Shown piece after piece: positions 37,501 to 49,500 of a stretch of 64,000 nucleotides of DNA (positions within the stretch are counted from its first letter, which is position 1; every line of letters begins with the position of its first letter). The notes below the pieces were generated by a model, which saw nothing but the letters and a program-made list of their open reading frames with translations, was not told the DNA's origin and did not search any database. The stretch is from Xiphophorus maculatus. Its lineage: Eukaryota; Chordata; Actinopteri; Cyprinodontiformes; Poeciliidae. The stretch lies in the NCBI RefSeq assembly GCF_002775205.1, contig NC_036464.1:5635291-5699290 (forward strand), read 5' to 3'. A program made the translations under genes and the position numbers.

Positions 37501-40500
37501 ACTAAAATAATCGCATAATAATGGAAGAACACATTCTCAAAGATCAATAAACTTTAAATTTTAATGAACATTTAACACCGAAACTTTAAGAGATTTTAAA
37601 TATCAAAAATAAACAAAGCAAAAACAACAAATAAAATGAATCAAGTCTTTGTAAACAAAATTGTACTTCAAAAAAAAGGTTTAGTTGACACCAAAGCATC
37701 AAACTGAAGACATTTGCCATCCAGTTTTTGGTAGAAAGAGGGAAAAGAGAAAAACAATAAATCACCCGATGGAAATTATTGAGCTCGTTTTAATTTATCA
37801 TGCGGTTAACTGATTTATTGCTTTATCGAGATATCAATAATTATCAATTCGTTTGTTTTAAATCTCTGGAAAACTGGTGGCACTGGCTTTCCAGTTTTAT
37901 CCAATTTTCACTCCTCGCCATTGTTGTTTTATTTTTAAGCAGTTGTGAGGCAAAGTTTAAAACTTTAATCTGCTGCTGCGGAACTTACTCGACAGGCTGT
38001 TGCTAGGTAACCAAAGAATTGGTGAGTTGCTAGGTAACCAGAATGAGTGAGTGAGTTGATTCCACCAACTTAGCTCAGCTGGCTGTGAGAGGTTGAGTGG
38101 CTGAAGTCTCCCCTCTGCCTACATTTCACAGAATGCTGTGCGGTTCTGGATCAGAGTTCAGTGAATATTCTATCAGATGTATCATATATTGATCATGTGT
38201 TTATTGTGATACATTATTGATTTATTTTCTTGCTCTAGTTCTCTCATTATCCTCACTTCTCTGTTTTTCTTCTTCGCATCGGGTCACAAGTGTGAGAAAC
38301 GGATTTTTGGTCTGTGAATTATTGAACCCAGATATTTAGTCGTACAGTTTGAGCTAAAATATATTCCCCAGCTTTAGGCTACCCCCAAGACATTTTTTTT
38401 TTATCACAAGTGCTTCTCAAGTTTAATAGAAAACCTTCCTCTGACGGTGAGATTAATGAGTAATGTTGAGGATATTTAGTTGGTTCTAGAGTGCAGTGTT
38501 GATCAAATCAGTCCAGCGTTAGATTCAATCTTTTTATGTAGGATATTGGGGTTGATCTTCAATCCAAAGCTCCACAACAGTCCTGTATTTTGTTGTAAGT
38601 TTCTGCTTACAACCAAATACATGTAGTTGTTGCATAATTAGATTTTCAGGGGACAATCGTCTCACATGAACATCCTGCGGGAGAGACGGTCAGCCTGCTG
38701 CTTGCTCAGCATGTCCTTTTTTGGAGACATTTCAGTTTATTGAGGGCAAACAAGACAGCTTGTAAATTTTTTTTAAGAAGGTAACTTGAAAAATAAACAA
38801 TTTGAATCACTAACCGCCTGATGGAAGACTCCAAGACTATAAATAGTGTAGAAAATAAGACTATTTATAGTCCAGAACAACACATACTTCTGTAACAGTG
38901 ATACTACTATGAAATGATAAACTGTTTAATTGCCTTGTTTTACTTTAACAGCAGTCTTGTTTATTGTAGTCAAAAACAGCAAAGTACAAACAGAAAGGTA
39001 TTAGTCACCTTTGCTAATAAGGTAAATAATTAATGTTCATTCAGTGCAGCAGGGATTGTTAAATTAAGATATTTTTTTCTTCTGATTGTAGTGGTTTTTC
39101 ATCTCAACCTGGAATGGCTGCATTCATCAACAAAAGCATAAAGTTAATATTAGGGCCGGGGGATTATCGTATTGTTTATCATTTATTGTGATAAATTCTG
39201 ATTTATCGTTGTCACTTTTTTTTTTTTGCCTGTAACTGTTACAAAACCAATTGAAATAATTTTGTTCCTTAACATACCAAAATTTTCACATAAATTTACA
39301 TTTTGGTCCATCCCATGTTAATTTTAAGTATTACATGATTGACAATTTGATCAGTTACTCAGACTTTTTACCAAATACTTTACTTTTGAGGAATTTCTTG
39401 AATGGCTACTTTTTACTATTACTTTAGTTAAAATATATTTGAAGTAGTTCTACTCAGAGTTGGATAGTAACTAGTTACATTTACTTGAGTAATCATTTTG
39501 AAATTTTTTACTTTTATTAGTACTTTTGCTACTCTGTACTTCTTGAGTAATTTCATCATGAAGTATTTCTACTCCTACTTGAGTAAAATTTCTGGATTTT
39601 CTACCCACTGAATAAAAAAATTAAAAAACATGTTTTAACCAAAAGTTCACCAGACACACACATGCAGTTTCTGTTAAAGTTTCTTAAGTTTTTTTTTTAT
39701 TGAAAGAAACAGATTTGGAAACATTTTCTTTTATCTGATTTTGTTATTTTTTGTTACTTATATGAATTATTGTCATTTTCATCCTTAAAATACCAAAATT
39801 TCCACTTAACTTTCTATTTTGGTCAAGTAGTGCTATTCTCACTTTAGTAATTTGTTGAACTTTTTTCTTTCACTTGAGTAAAAATATAGTTTAAGTACAG
39901 CTACTCTTACTTGAAAAAACTTTTGGGTACTCTACCTAGCAGATGACAGCGACTTCATTCATTCATTCATTCATTCATTCATTCATTCATTCATTCCACA
40001 AACAGCAGCAGCAACATGTCCGACTCTCACCTGTCTTTCAGGTGCTTTGCCTTGACCTGGGTCATCTGTCCGCTGGAAAAGTCAAAGACTTCCTCACTGA
40101 GCAGCTTCAGGATGACCATGTTGTTCTGACAGAGGCTCTCGCTGGTGCGGCTGGCGCCTACAATGTCACTGATAAATGTGGGCCAGTGTTTGGGCCACTC
40201 CTGCTTTAGGATCTGTGAACACATTTTATTAAATGCATCAAAATCAGTCGAAGAAGAAGCAAAAGGAACGTTTTCTACTGTCATCATAACTATAAAACTA
40301 CCTTAATCTTGAAATAGTTACTATAGTTTACTTTTTGTTTTCATTAAATAAGGTTGTATGTTCCTCTAATCAATTTAAAATAATATTTTTAATAGGGTGT
40401 AAATAGAATATGCTGAATAACATCGATCATTCCAACCATAAAAACATTGTCACCTCTGTTTCCCTTATTTGGTCTGCTGTTTCACAATATAATGGCACCA

Positions 40501-43500
40501 ACATTGGTCAGAAAATAAAGTTTTAAGAGACATGAATCAAAATTAATATGATGTAAATCCAAAACTTGAGGATTTAATAAACATGAACTCTTAGAAAATT
40601 ATTAAACTTACCTGAACCAGGATCATGTTCAGCTTTCCAATGTACACTTTCTCTTTCTACAACAGAGAAAAAAGGACATGAATAATCCTTTTATATAATA
40701 AAGTTGAACAAACTAAATTATTAAACCAGTAGTTTTTGTAACGGGCTGGACAAATCTTTATAACATTTATAAAGTTCAACTAAACCTAAATCATAAGCAT
40801 AATTACCGTAATCATAACATTACAAGCTTCAGTGGCTGGTAAACTAACATTATTCCTAAAAATTCACCCACTAATTTGTTGATTATTTCAATCAAACGTC
40901 ATACGTAGAGCATTTTTTATACAACAGAGCAAAAATTACACATTAAAAATTAAGTAAAATAGCAAAAAATTATAAAAAATAATGTTACAAAAGAAAAAGA
41001 AAAGTGGAAAAGAAATTTTAAAAAGTGTAAAAACAGGAGAAGAAAAAAAAAGAGCTTGTAAAGAAAAACTGCTGAAAATCATGTTATGCTCCTTTTTTTT
41101 TGTTGATCTATCACAAATAATCCAGACAAATTTCACAGAAATTGTAGTAATTTTACAAACACAAAACACTTCCAGCCCTTTAAAAAGTCATCTTCTGCTT
41201 AAAGTTTTTTAAAATAGAGAACATTTCCTAGACAAATAGCAAAAAAGAAGAAAAAAAAGAGTAAAAAGAAAAATATGCAAAGAATAATTTAATTAGAGTG
41301 GAGGAAGTGTGGACAATTATTTAGATTAGCATCCAAACTAAACTAAAAGTCCATCCAGTTGTTTGTCCAGTAACACAAACACAAAGTAATACTTTAAAAT
41401 AATTGTAACTTACTGGTTTCCTTCTTGTTTTTCAGTAAGTTTGGTGTCACAGAACTCATTATTCTGATGTTATCTTAAAGATATACTGACCTCTTATGAA
41501 ATGGTGCAGGTGTTGACTTTATGACATCAGAAACAAAACATCTCATTTATTTTAAAGTTCAGTAAAGTTAAAGGTCAAACTAGGCAGTCAGATTCTCATC
41601 TATTCCATATTTGGATTAAACATTTTTGCATTTCTCTCCAGAATGAAGAGCAGAAAAGGTTTTGCTTCCTTTCCCATAAGAACAATCAAAACATCTGAGC
41701 TTTTAATCCAGCCTGAGACGGACCGAGACGTCCAATTTAACCCTGCGACCTTCTGCGACTGAAAACTCTGCAGCAGGCTGCATGTTCTCCACCCAGTTCT
41801 TTAACTGCCGCTTCTTTTCTCCAAGTATTCATATGCTGGGAATCTACTCATATTTTATCTCTATGTGGGTTTTTATGTGACCGACAAACAAAAAGTAGGA
41901 AGTAATTATGAAAGAATGCAGAAATTTTACCCAGAAGAAATTTTCTTGGATGATAAATTGTTCCAGAAGTTATTGCGATAAAAGATTATATTGTTGTTTT
42001 GAGATTATTTTAAAGTAATAATAATGCAAGAACACATTCTCAAAAATGAATAAACTTTAAATTCTATTGAATGTTTAACAATGGAACTGGAAAACACTTT
42101 AAATATCCAAAATAAAAAAAAATAAATAAATAAACAAAATGAATTATTGAGTCTCTGTAAACAAAATTGTTGTTCAAAATCAGGATTAGTTGAGACGAAA
42201 ACACCAAACTGAAGACTTTTACTATCCAGTTTTTATAGAAAGAGAGAAAAACTATAAATCGATTGAGCTTCTTTCCATTTGTAAACACAATTGATTGATA
42301 AATTGATTTATTGCTTATTGTGGCAGGCCTAGCTGCAACTAACAATTAATTTAGTTACTGATTATTGTGACAATTCATCAAATATTTGTCACAATAATTT
42401 GACGATTATTTGATTTAAAAAAACTGGCACATTCTATAGATTTTTACATTTGAGCTTTTTACTAATAAATATAAAAATAGAAATAAATTAAAATATGCAA
42501 ATAAACAAATTCAAGTTCTTTCTTAAATAAGAAAGTAAAACATTTTATTGCCTAAAATGCAACAACGTAGCATTCCTTTAGTGTACGATAATGATTTATA
42601 GCAAATTATGCAAGTAAAACAATATTTATAAAAACATCTGAAAAGCTCAACACTTTCTGCTTTATTTATTGATTGTATTTTTGGATTAACAGTTTAATAA
42701 TTACATAGTTAAAGGTTTGGGGTTTTTTTGCAAAATTTGAACCAGTTGAAGCTAAAATTGCTGTTTGAGAAGTTCTGGTTAGAACACATTTTACAGACTA
42801 AAGTTGTTTTTTTAGTTTCAAATGCAAAATGTATGTATTTTTGTACAGTTTTGGCTTAATTACTCATCTGAGTATGTTATTTTAGCAAATGGCCTTTTTT
42901 GACTCTGTAAACTCCAGTTAATGATTAATCGATGACCGAATAAGTTGACGACTATTTCAATAATCTATTAATCGTCATTAATCGATTCAGCCCTACCTTT
43001 AAAACTCACATTCAAACTAGTTTTGCACATCTAGAAACAGAAATGTGTCCCATTTTTCATTGTCATTGGATTAAGCGTGTAGGTCTGGGCTTTAATTAGG
43101 CCTCTGGAACACATTAATATGCTGTAATCCAAACTGTTCCATTATAATTCTGGCTGTACGTTTACGATTGGTTTCTTCGCTCCTAACAGGTTTTGGCCAT
43201 GAGCCTCTTGTCTGCTTTCCTATTTAATTTCCCTTTGGGAAATAAAGTATTTCTGAATTGATTTTGAATTTGATTAATGTTCTCCTTGTCTGGCCTGTCA
43301 GTTCAGCTGGATGGCCTCGTCTTTGCAGGTTTTCAGATAGTCCACCATCTTTTCATTATTGGGATGTTTAAAGCTTGTGATGGCGTTTTATAAGCTAAAT
43401 CTGCTTTTAACTTCTGAAGAACTCCCCCCTCCCAACTTGTCAGCTGTGCTAAGTTACACACAGGTTGACAATTTTCCAGTTGTGTGATCTCTGGAGGTAA

Positions 43501-46500
43501 ACATTAGCACTAAACTTTATTGAAAGGTATTAGAGCAAAGAAAGGTTTCATGCATATATTAAAAACAGTTTTTTCAAAACTGCTGAAAAAGCATGTGATG
43601 TCTACTTTTGTTGATCTGTTATGTACAAATTTGTAATAATGTTGCAAAATGTGTAGATGTTAAAGGCACAAAACAGAAAACAGAGCTAACTTCCTAGACT
43701 ACAACACAATGTAAACATTATTTAAAGATTCACTCACCTCTACACTTGAAGCATCCGATGAAGTCTTAATAATGAGCCCAACAACATACTTTTTTATACC
43801 TGGCAAATACACAAAGGCATCAGAAAGAGAGCGTTAGCGTCGCCAACAACAACATTTATGTCAACATATTCTGACATGACGAGCTGCCTGAAGGAAATTA
43901 CACAATAACCCTCAATCTGCTGGCATCAAGCTAACTACCCAACTTATCCCACATTTTTACACTTTTAAGAAAAGAAGGTGTGGCCCTCCACTTTCATACT
44001 GTTGCAAAGCCAATTGTAAACCACGAATATTTACTGCAACTACCACTGAACTGCTGCAGGGCAAAAACATTCTGGTCAGTTCAGTGGAAGTTACATTTCC
44101 TTTGTGTTTTTTTTTTTACATGCAAAACTATCAATGTGATAGGTATGTTTTAAAAAAGAAAAAACACAAAGGAAAGAAACACTAAGTTTCAGCACCCTCG
44201 CTTTTGGCTGTGCTGGAAATGATGTGCTGGGGTGTGGTGAGAGGAGCCGAAAACGAGGCAATACTCTGACACAAGGGGGAAAAGACATACTTGCCGGTCG
44301 CCCTGCACTGGGTTTGCCACTTGAACAAAATTCAGGCATCTACGGTCAGAAGCAGGTAAGTCTTAGGTCAATGGGAAAAATGAATTTTTAGTAAACTTAT
44401 AGAAGAATGGAGGGAGGCAGAATCAACTGATTTGACATTGATTACCAATTCTTTTTCTCTCTCTCTTCAAAAACAATAAAATTGAGGGCAATTATCAGTT
44501 ATGTCTTTTTATTTTTTAGGCCTTAAAGCTGTTGGTGCTTAAAAAGCAAGCCGATGGGCAATTAGGCAGAAATTAAAATCTGGACATTAAACCATTTATG
44601 GTGTTTTTCAGTAGCATAATCAGATTATTGTACCAACACAATGCACATACATGGCATCATCTGACGTTATGCATCTTTAAAAATCTACGAAGGAGCATTA
44701 GGGCCAGGCTAAGATAAAAATCTAACTACGAGACTGAAGTCGCAACAATGTAAGAATAAAGTTGCAAGAATAGTATTATGAAAATGAAGTTGTAATAATA
44801 AGTTGTAATAATCCCAAATTAAAGTCATAATGCAAGAATAAAGTCATCTTTACCTGATTAAAGTTGTAATAACGAGAGAATAAAGTCATAACGTGAGAAT
44901 AAAGTCATAAAAATGTAAGAATAAAGTCGTTGTTACCAAATGAAAGTTGTAATAATGCAAGAATGAAGTTGTAAGTAATTTGTTGTAATATTACCAGAAT
45001 AAAGTCATAATTCGAGAATAAAGTTTGTTACCAGATTAAAGTTGTAATAATTCAAGAGTGAAGTTGTATGTTAATAGTTGTAATATTACTACAAGACATA
45101 GTAATGCAAGAATAAAAATAAAGTTCTAATGTTATCAGTACAAAGTTGTGTGATAATAGAGTCATAGTAATACCAAAAGGAATTCGTAATATGAGAATAA
45201 AGTCATATTACAAGAATAAAGTTGAATGACAATGAAGTCAGAATCACACCAAAATAAATTCATAATGAGAATAAATTGAAACATTTCCAGAGTAAAGTTG
45301 AAATAATGAGAATACAGTCATAATGTTACCAGAATAAAGTCGCAATAAGTTATACTTTGTCATTTGTTTTACAAATAAGGAAATACTTTAATTTTTAACA
45401 CATCATAACATTATTATCAGCGGAAGGACTTTTAAACAATCATAAAATAGTTTTTTGAAGAAAGAACCACACGGTTTGCCAAACTGCTCACATTAGATCT
45501 TAAAAACGCTCTAACTTTATTTTCTAATTAAAACAACTTTTTCTATTAATCTACCAACTCTCTTCTGGTAATATTGCATGTTTGTGCTCATAATATAATG
45601 CCTACTCTCGTAATTAAAAATAAATAAATCTCTTAGCCTAGCCCTAATATTACTTCTACCAAAAACCTACCTCAGCTACACATCAAGGCAAAAATGAACA
45701 TTAAGATTTCTGGAAAAGTCTGTCTCTCTTGTGACCAGAAAATTTCCCAAAAACTGCGTAGGACTCTACAGGGAACAGTGGAGAGGGTAACTGCGTCAAA
45801 CTACCCCTTCCTCACTCCCTATGACAGCAAGAGGGCAAAGCAGCAGATCAGAACCATCAGATCCCAACAAACTGACATAAAAACTGCAAGCCAGGGTGCT
45901 ACCATTTCATTTCATTTAAATAGTGACAGTATTCATCTACTACTTTTAAGAGATGCCAACAAATCTAAGTGAATTTTAAAAAACTGCTGGAGTGTTTGAG
46001 TTTTAGTTGCTTTTTCTTCTAGCTGGTCCCAAAAGTGAGTGCAAGCCAGTGGAGCAGAAAACAGTCTAGCATGCTTAGCAGGGGAATACTCTTCAACATG
46101 GCAACCACACGTCACAACATTTAAACCCACATTAAACGCCGAGTACTGTTACATCCACCACAGGGTGAACGCTTACCTTCACATTGATTTCGGGGCAGAA
46201 TCTTCCATCTTGTTTTGATAACTGTTTCCAGTATCTGAAGAGCATAGTACTGTAAAAATGCAACAAGGAAGCAGCATTAGCAAGGAAGAAAAAAAACTTT
46301 AACACTTGAGAACAAGAACTGTGTCACCTTAATACAAACCAAAAACAGTTTGTTGGCCTGGATTTCTAAAATTGATTGGACTGATCCATTTCATGCAGAT
46401 TTTGCACCTTGCCTATGAAAGTCTCTACACAGAGCGTTACGCTGAAAACGCTGCAGATGTCCTGCTGTTACTTCCAGCGTCGCACCAGTTAGCAAAAGGC

Positions 46501-49500
46501 ACCAAAAACATATGCCGACCTATTAACCATGCAGAGCGCAGACGCCTCAGATTGAGGTCAAAAATGCTACAAAAGGCCATCTCAGGTTGGGAATCAAGAA
46601 CTTGCAATTGGATATTTCACAGCGTATCATTTCAAAATGAATTTTTTTAAGTAACTGAGGCTAAAAAGACAAATAGCTGAGGAAAACTAAACCATAGCTT
46701 TATTAAAACTGCATAAAGGAGAAAGTGATGAAAGTTGTTACTTAACGAGAGACGAGAGACTAGGCCTGTCACAATAAGCAATAAATCAATTAATCGCATG
46801 ATAAATTCAAACAAGCCCAATAATTTCCATTTGCATAATTTATTATTTCTCTTTCTACCAAAAACTGGAGGATAAAAGTTTTCAGTTTGGTATTTTGGTC
46901 TCAGCTAGCCCTTTTTTTTGAAGGATAATTTTGTTCACAGACACTTCATAAGTCATTTTGAAGTGTCTGTAAAAATATAAAATATTTTTTGATGTTTAAA
47001 ATGTTTTCCAGTCCCAGTGTTAAATGTTCACTAGAATTTAAAGTTTATTGATTTTTGAGAATTTGTTGTTGAATTATTATGCCGTCACCGTTATAATTGG
47101 GATTTGTTGCATGTTTTATGCTGCTGTCTTGGTCAGTTTACTCTTGGAAAAGAAATTTCTTTTATTTCAATTAGTTGTTTTTCCTGATTATATAAAAGAT
47201 ACTCAATTACATTCATACCATTACATTACTTGAAAATGGTCCAAAACAACAGTATTATTGTTTATCGCAAGAAATTCTGGGACAATTTATCGTTCGGCAA
47301 AATTTGTTATCGTGACAGGTCTATGACAGACTATACCTTCGTATAAATAAACACTCAGGAATCTATACATTCGCACATTAGATGAAAACTTTTATTAGGC
47401 AGGGTGACTTTATAACACCTGGTATAATTCCTAAAAACAAGAACTGGATCTGCAAGTCAGAATTTGTGGATTTCCTGTGACTTATACATTACACATGTAA
47501 GATCAGGTCTTTCTGGATGGATGACTTTCCCCCTTTGTCATTGTAGAAATATAGCAGGGCTTTCTTTCTTGGTTAGTTTTCCACTAGACTTGGTATGATT
47601 GGGGACCAAAGTTGCAACATTTGTTATGTTTTCAGTTTCAGCAGTTTGCTTCCACGCTGCACTGTGTCCAACAAAGAAAAATCTTAGAAGAACCTGTACA
47701 CCAAGAAGTACCAAAAGAAACGCCAGACAAACTTCTGAAGACAACACTAAACGCAACTTCCAGCTTGAAAGGAACCAAAAATGGAGCGGCGTCAGATTTC
47801 AACAGTTGTAGGATTTACCTTTTGTCTTTTGCAAAAAGCCATTTCTCCCGCTACCGCTAGACTCGTGCGTTTCTTTTGGTTGTATTTACCCAGAGTACCT
47901 TACACTGTAGTCCACTTTCTGGTCCGCTTGGCGTTCACAGACGCCTTAAAACCACGCAAGAGTTCACTTCAATCGAAGTTAGATCTAGGTTTGTAGGTGG
48001 ACCAGAGTTTGTGTTTTTGGTCAGCATCAGACTTTGACAATGTCCTTCTCTGTAGTTGTGTAAATCTACAATTCTTTTTCTGACAGTTTCACAAAGTTTT
48101 TTCTAAGGAGTTGATGTAACTCTAAATTGTAGGCTAATATGAGCTTTAAATTATAATATTTTTAGCTCAACAAATGCATTCCCCAGCAAAAATGTACAGT
48201 TTTACTTAGAGAATGAAAAGAAGAAAATAATATTTAATCACTGTACATATGGCTGGACGATACGGCTGAAAAACGTATCACAACAAACATTTCATATCAG
48301 TCGATATCAATAATTATTGATTAGTTTTTTTGTTTTAAATATCTGAAATATTCCCATCTGGTGGCGTGAACTTTCTTGTTTTATCCACAGTTTTCACTCC
48401 ATGCCATTATTTGTTAGTTTTAGGTTTAATCAGTTATGAGGCACCGTGGAGAAAAATGAAACTGCAGCTGTGCAAGTTACTCAACAGGTTGTTGCTAGGT
48501 AACCAAAGAATGAGTGAGTTGCTAGGTAACCAAAGAGCAAGTGAGCTAGTTGATGCCACCAACTTTACTTAGGTGGCCGTGAGAAGTTGAGCAACTAAAC
48601 AGCTTCCTCCAACTACATCTCCCATAATGCTGTGCAGTTCTGGATTGGAGTTCAGTGAATATTCTATAGATTGAACATGTATTGATACTGGTCATGTGTC
48701 TATCACTGCATTTATCATTACTGATTTATTGTCCAGTCCTAATTGTATGTCTTCAAAATGAGCATTGGCTTTTCTTCTTCTGCTCATAATCTGACCCTTT
48801 ACTTTGGTATGGTGCCTGTCACAATAAAAAAATTAACATTATGTTGAATTAAAACGAGCGTAATAATTTCCATGTACATGACTTAGCGCTTTTCTCTTTT
48901 CTTTACTTCTACTAAAACCTGGATGACATAAGTCTGGTGATTTGGTTTGATTAAAATATTTAAGGAAACTTTTATTTAGAGAAACATCAAAATTCATTTT
49001 ATTTGTTGTTTCTGTTGTTTTGTGTCTGTATTTTTGGATATTTAAAATGTCTTCCAGTTCCAGTGTTAAATGTTCACCAGAATTTAACGTTTATTGATGT
49101 TTGATCATGTGTTCTTGCACCATTACACCATAACCATTACTTGAAAATGTTCTCAAAAAACAATATTATTGTTTATCACAATAACTTCTATTTATCAGCT
49201 AGCTAAATTTGTTATCATGCAGGCCTGATGGTGCATTGTTTAATTCTATCCCACATGGGCAATATGCAACATTTTAAAGTGGTATAATGGTAATCTTACT
49301 GCAACAGTTTACATACCTTCTGATTGAATTCTTATCCTTACAATTATTTCATTGTCTATCGATGCCACAGTAATAAAAAAAATGTTTTCCAATCCAAGTT
49401 AATGCTTTATATTACATGAAGTCATAAAAGAAAACGGAAGTGAATCTAGTTTTACCAGATCATAGCAGGACGGTTAAATGGTATAAAAAAATAAAATAAC

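Larger units (their letters stand above)
40657..43737. other. xpo1: xpo1 intron 4
   Basis: Apart from the two MITEs at 41944-42330 and 42331-42995, this 3.1 kb intron is A-rich unassigned sequence (for instance AAAAAAAGAGCTTG near 41050). No protein-like frame or RNA gene is visible. Confidence 0.4.

Noticed and set aside
44745..45360. CRISPR-like array of regularly spaced repeats
   Set aside because: The units are degenerate, the spacing is irregular, there are no unique spacers of constant length, and the locus is a eukaryotic intron.
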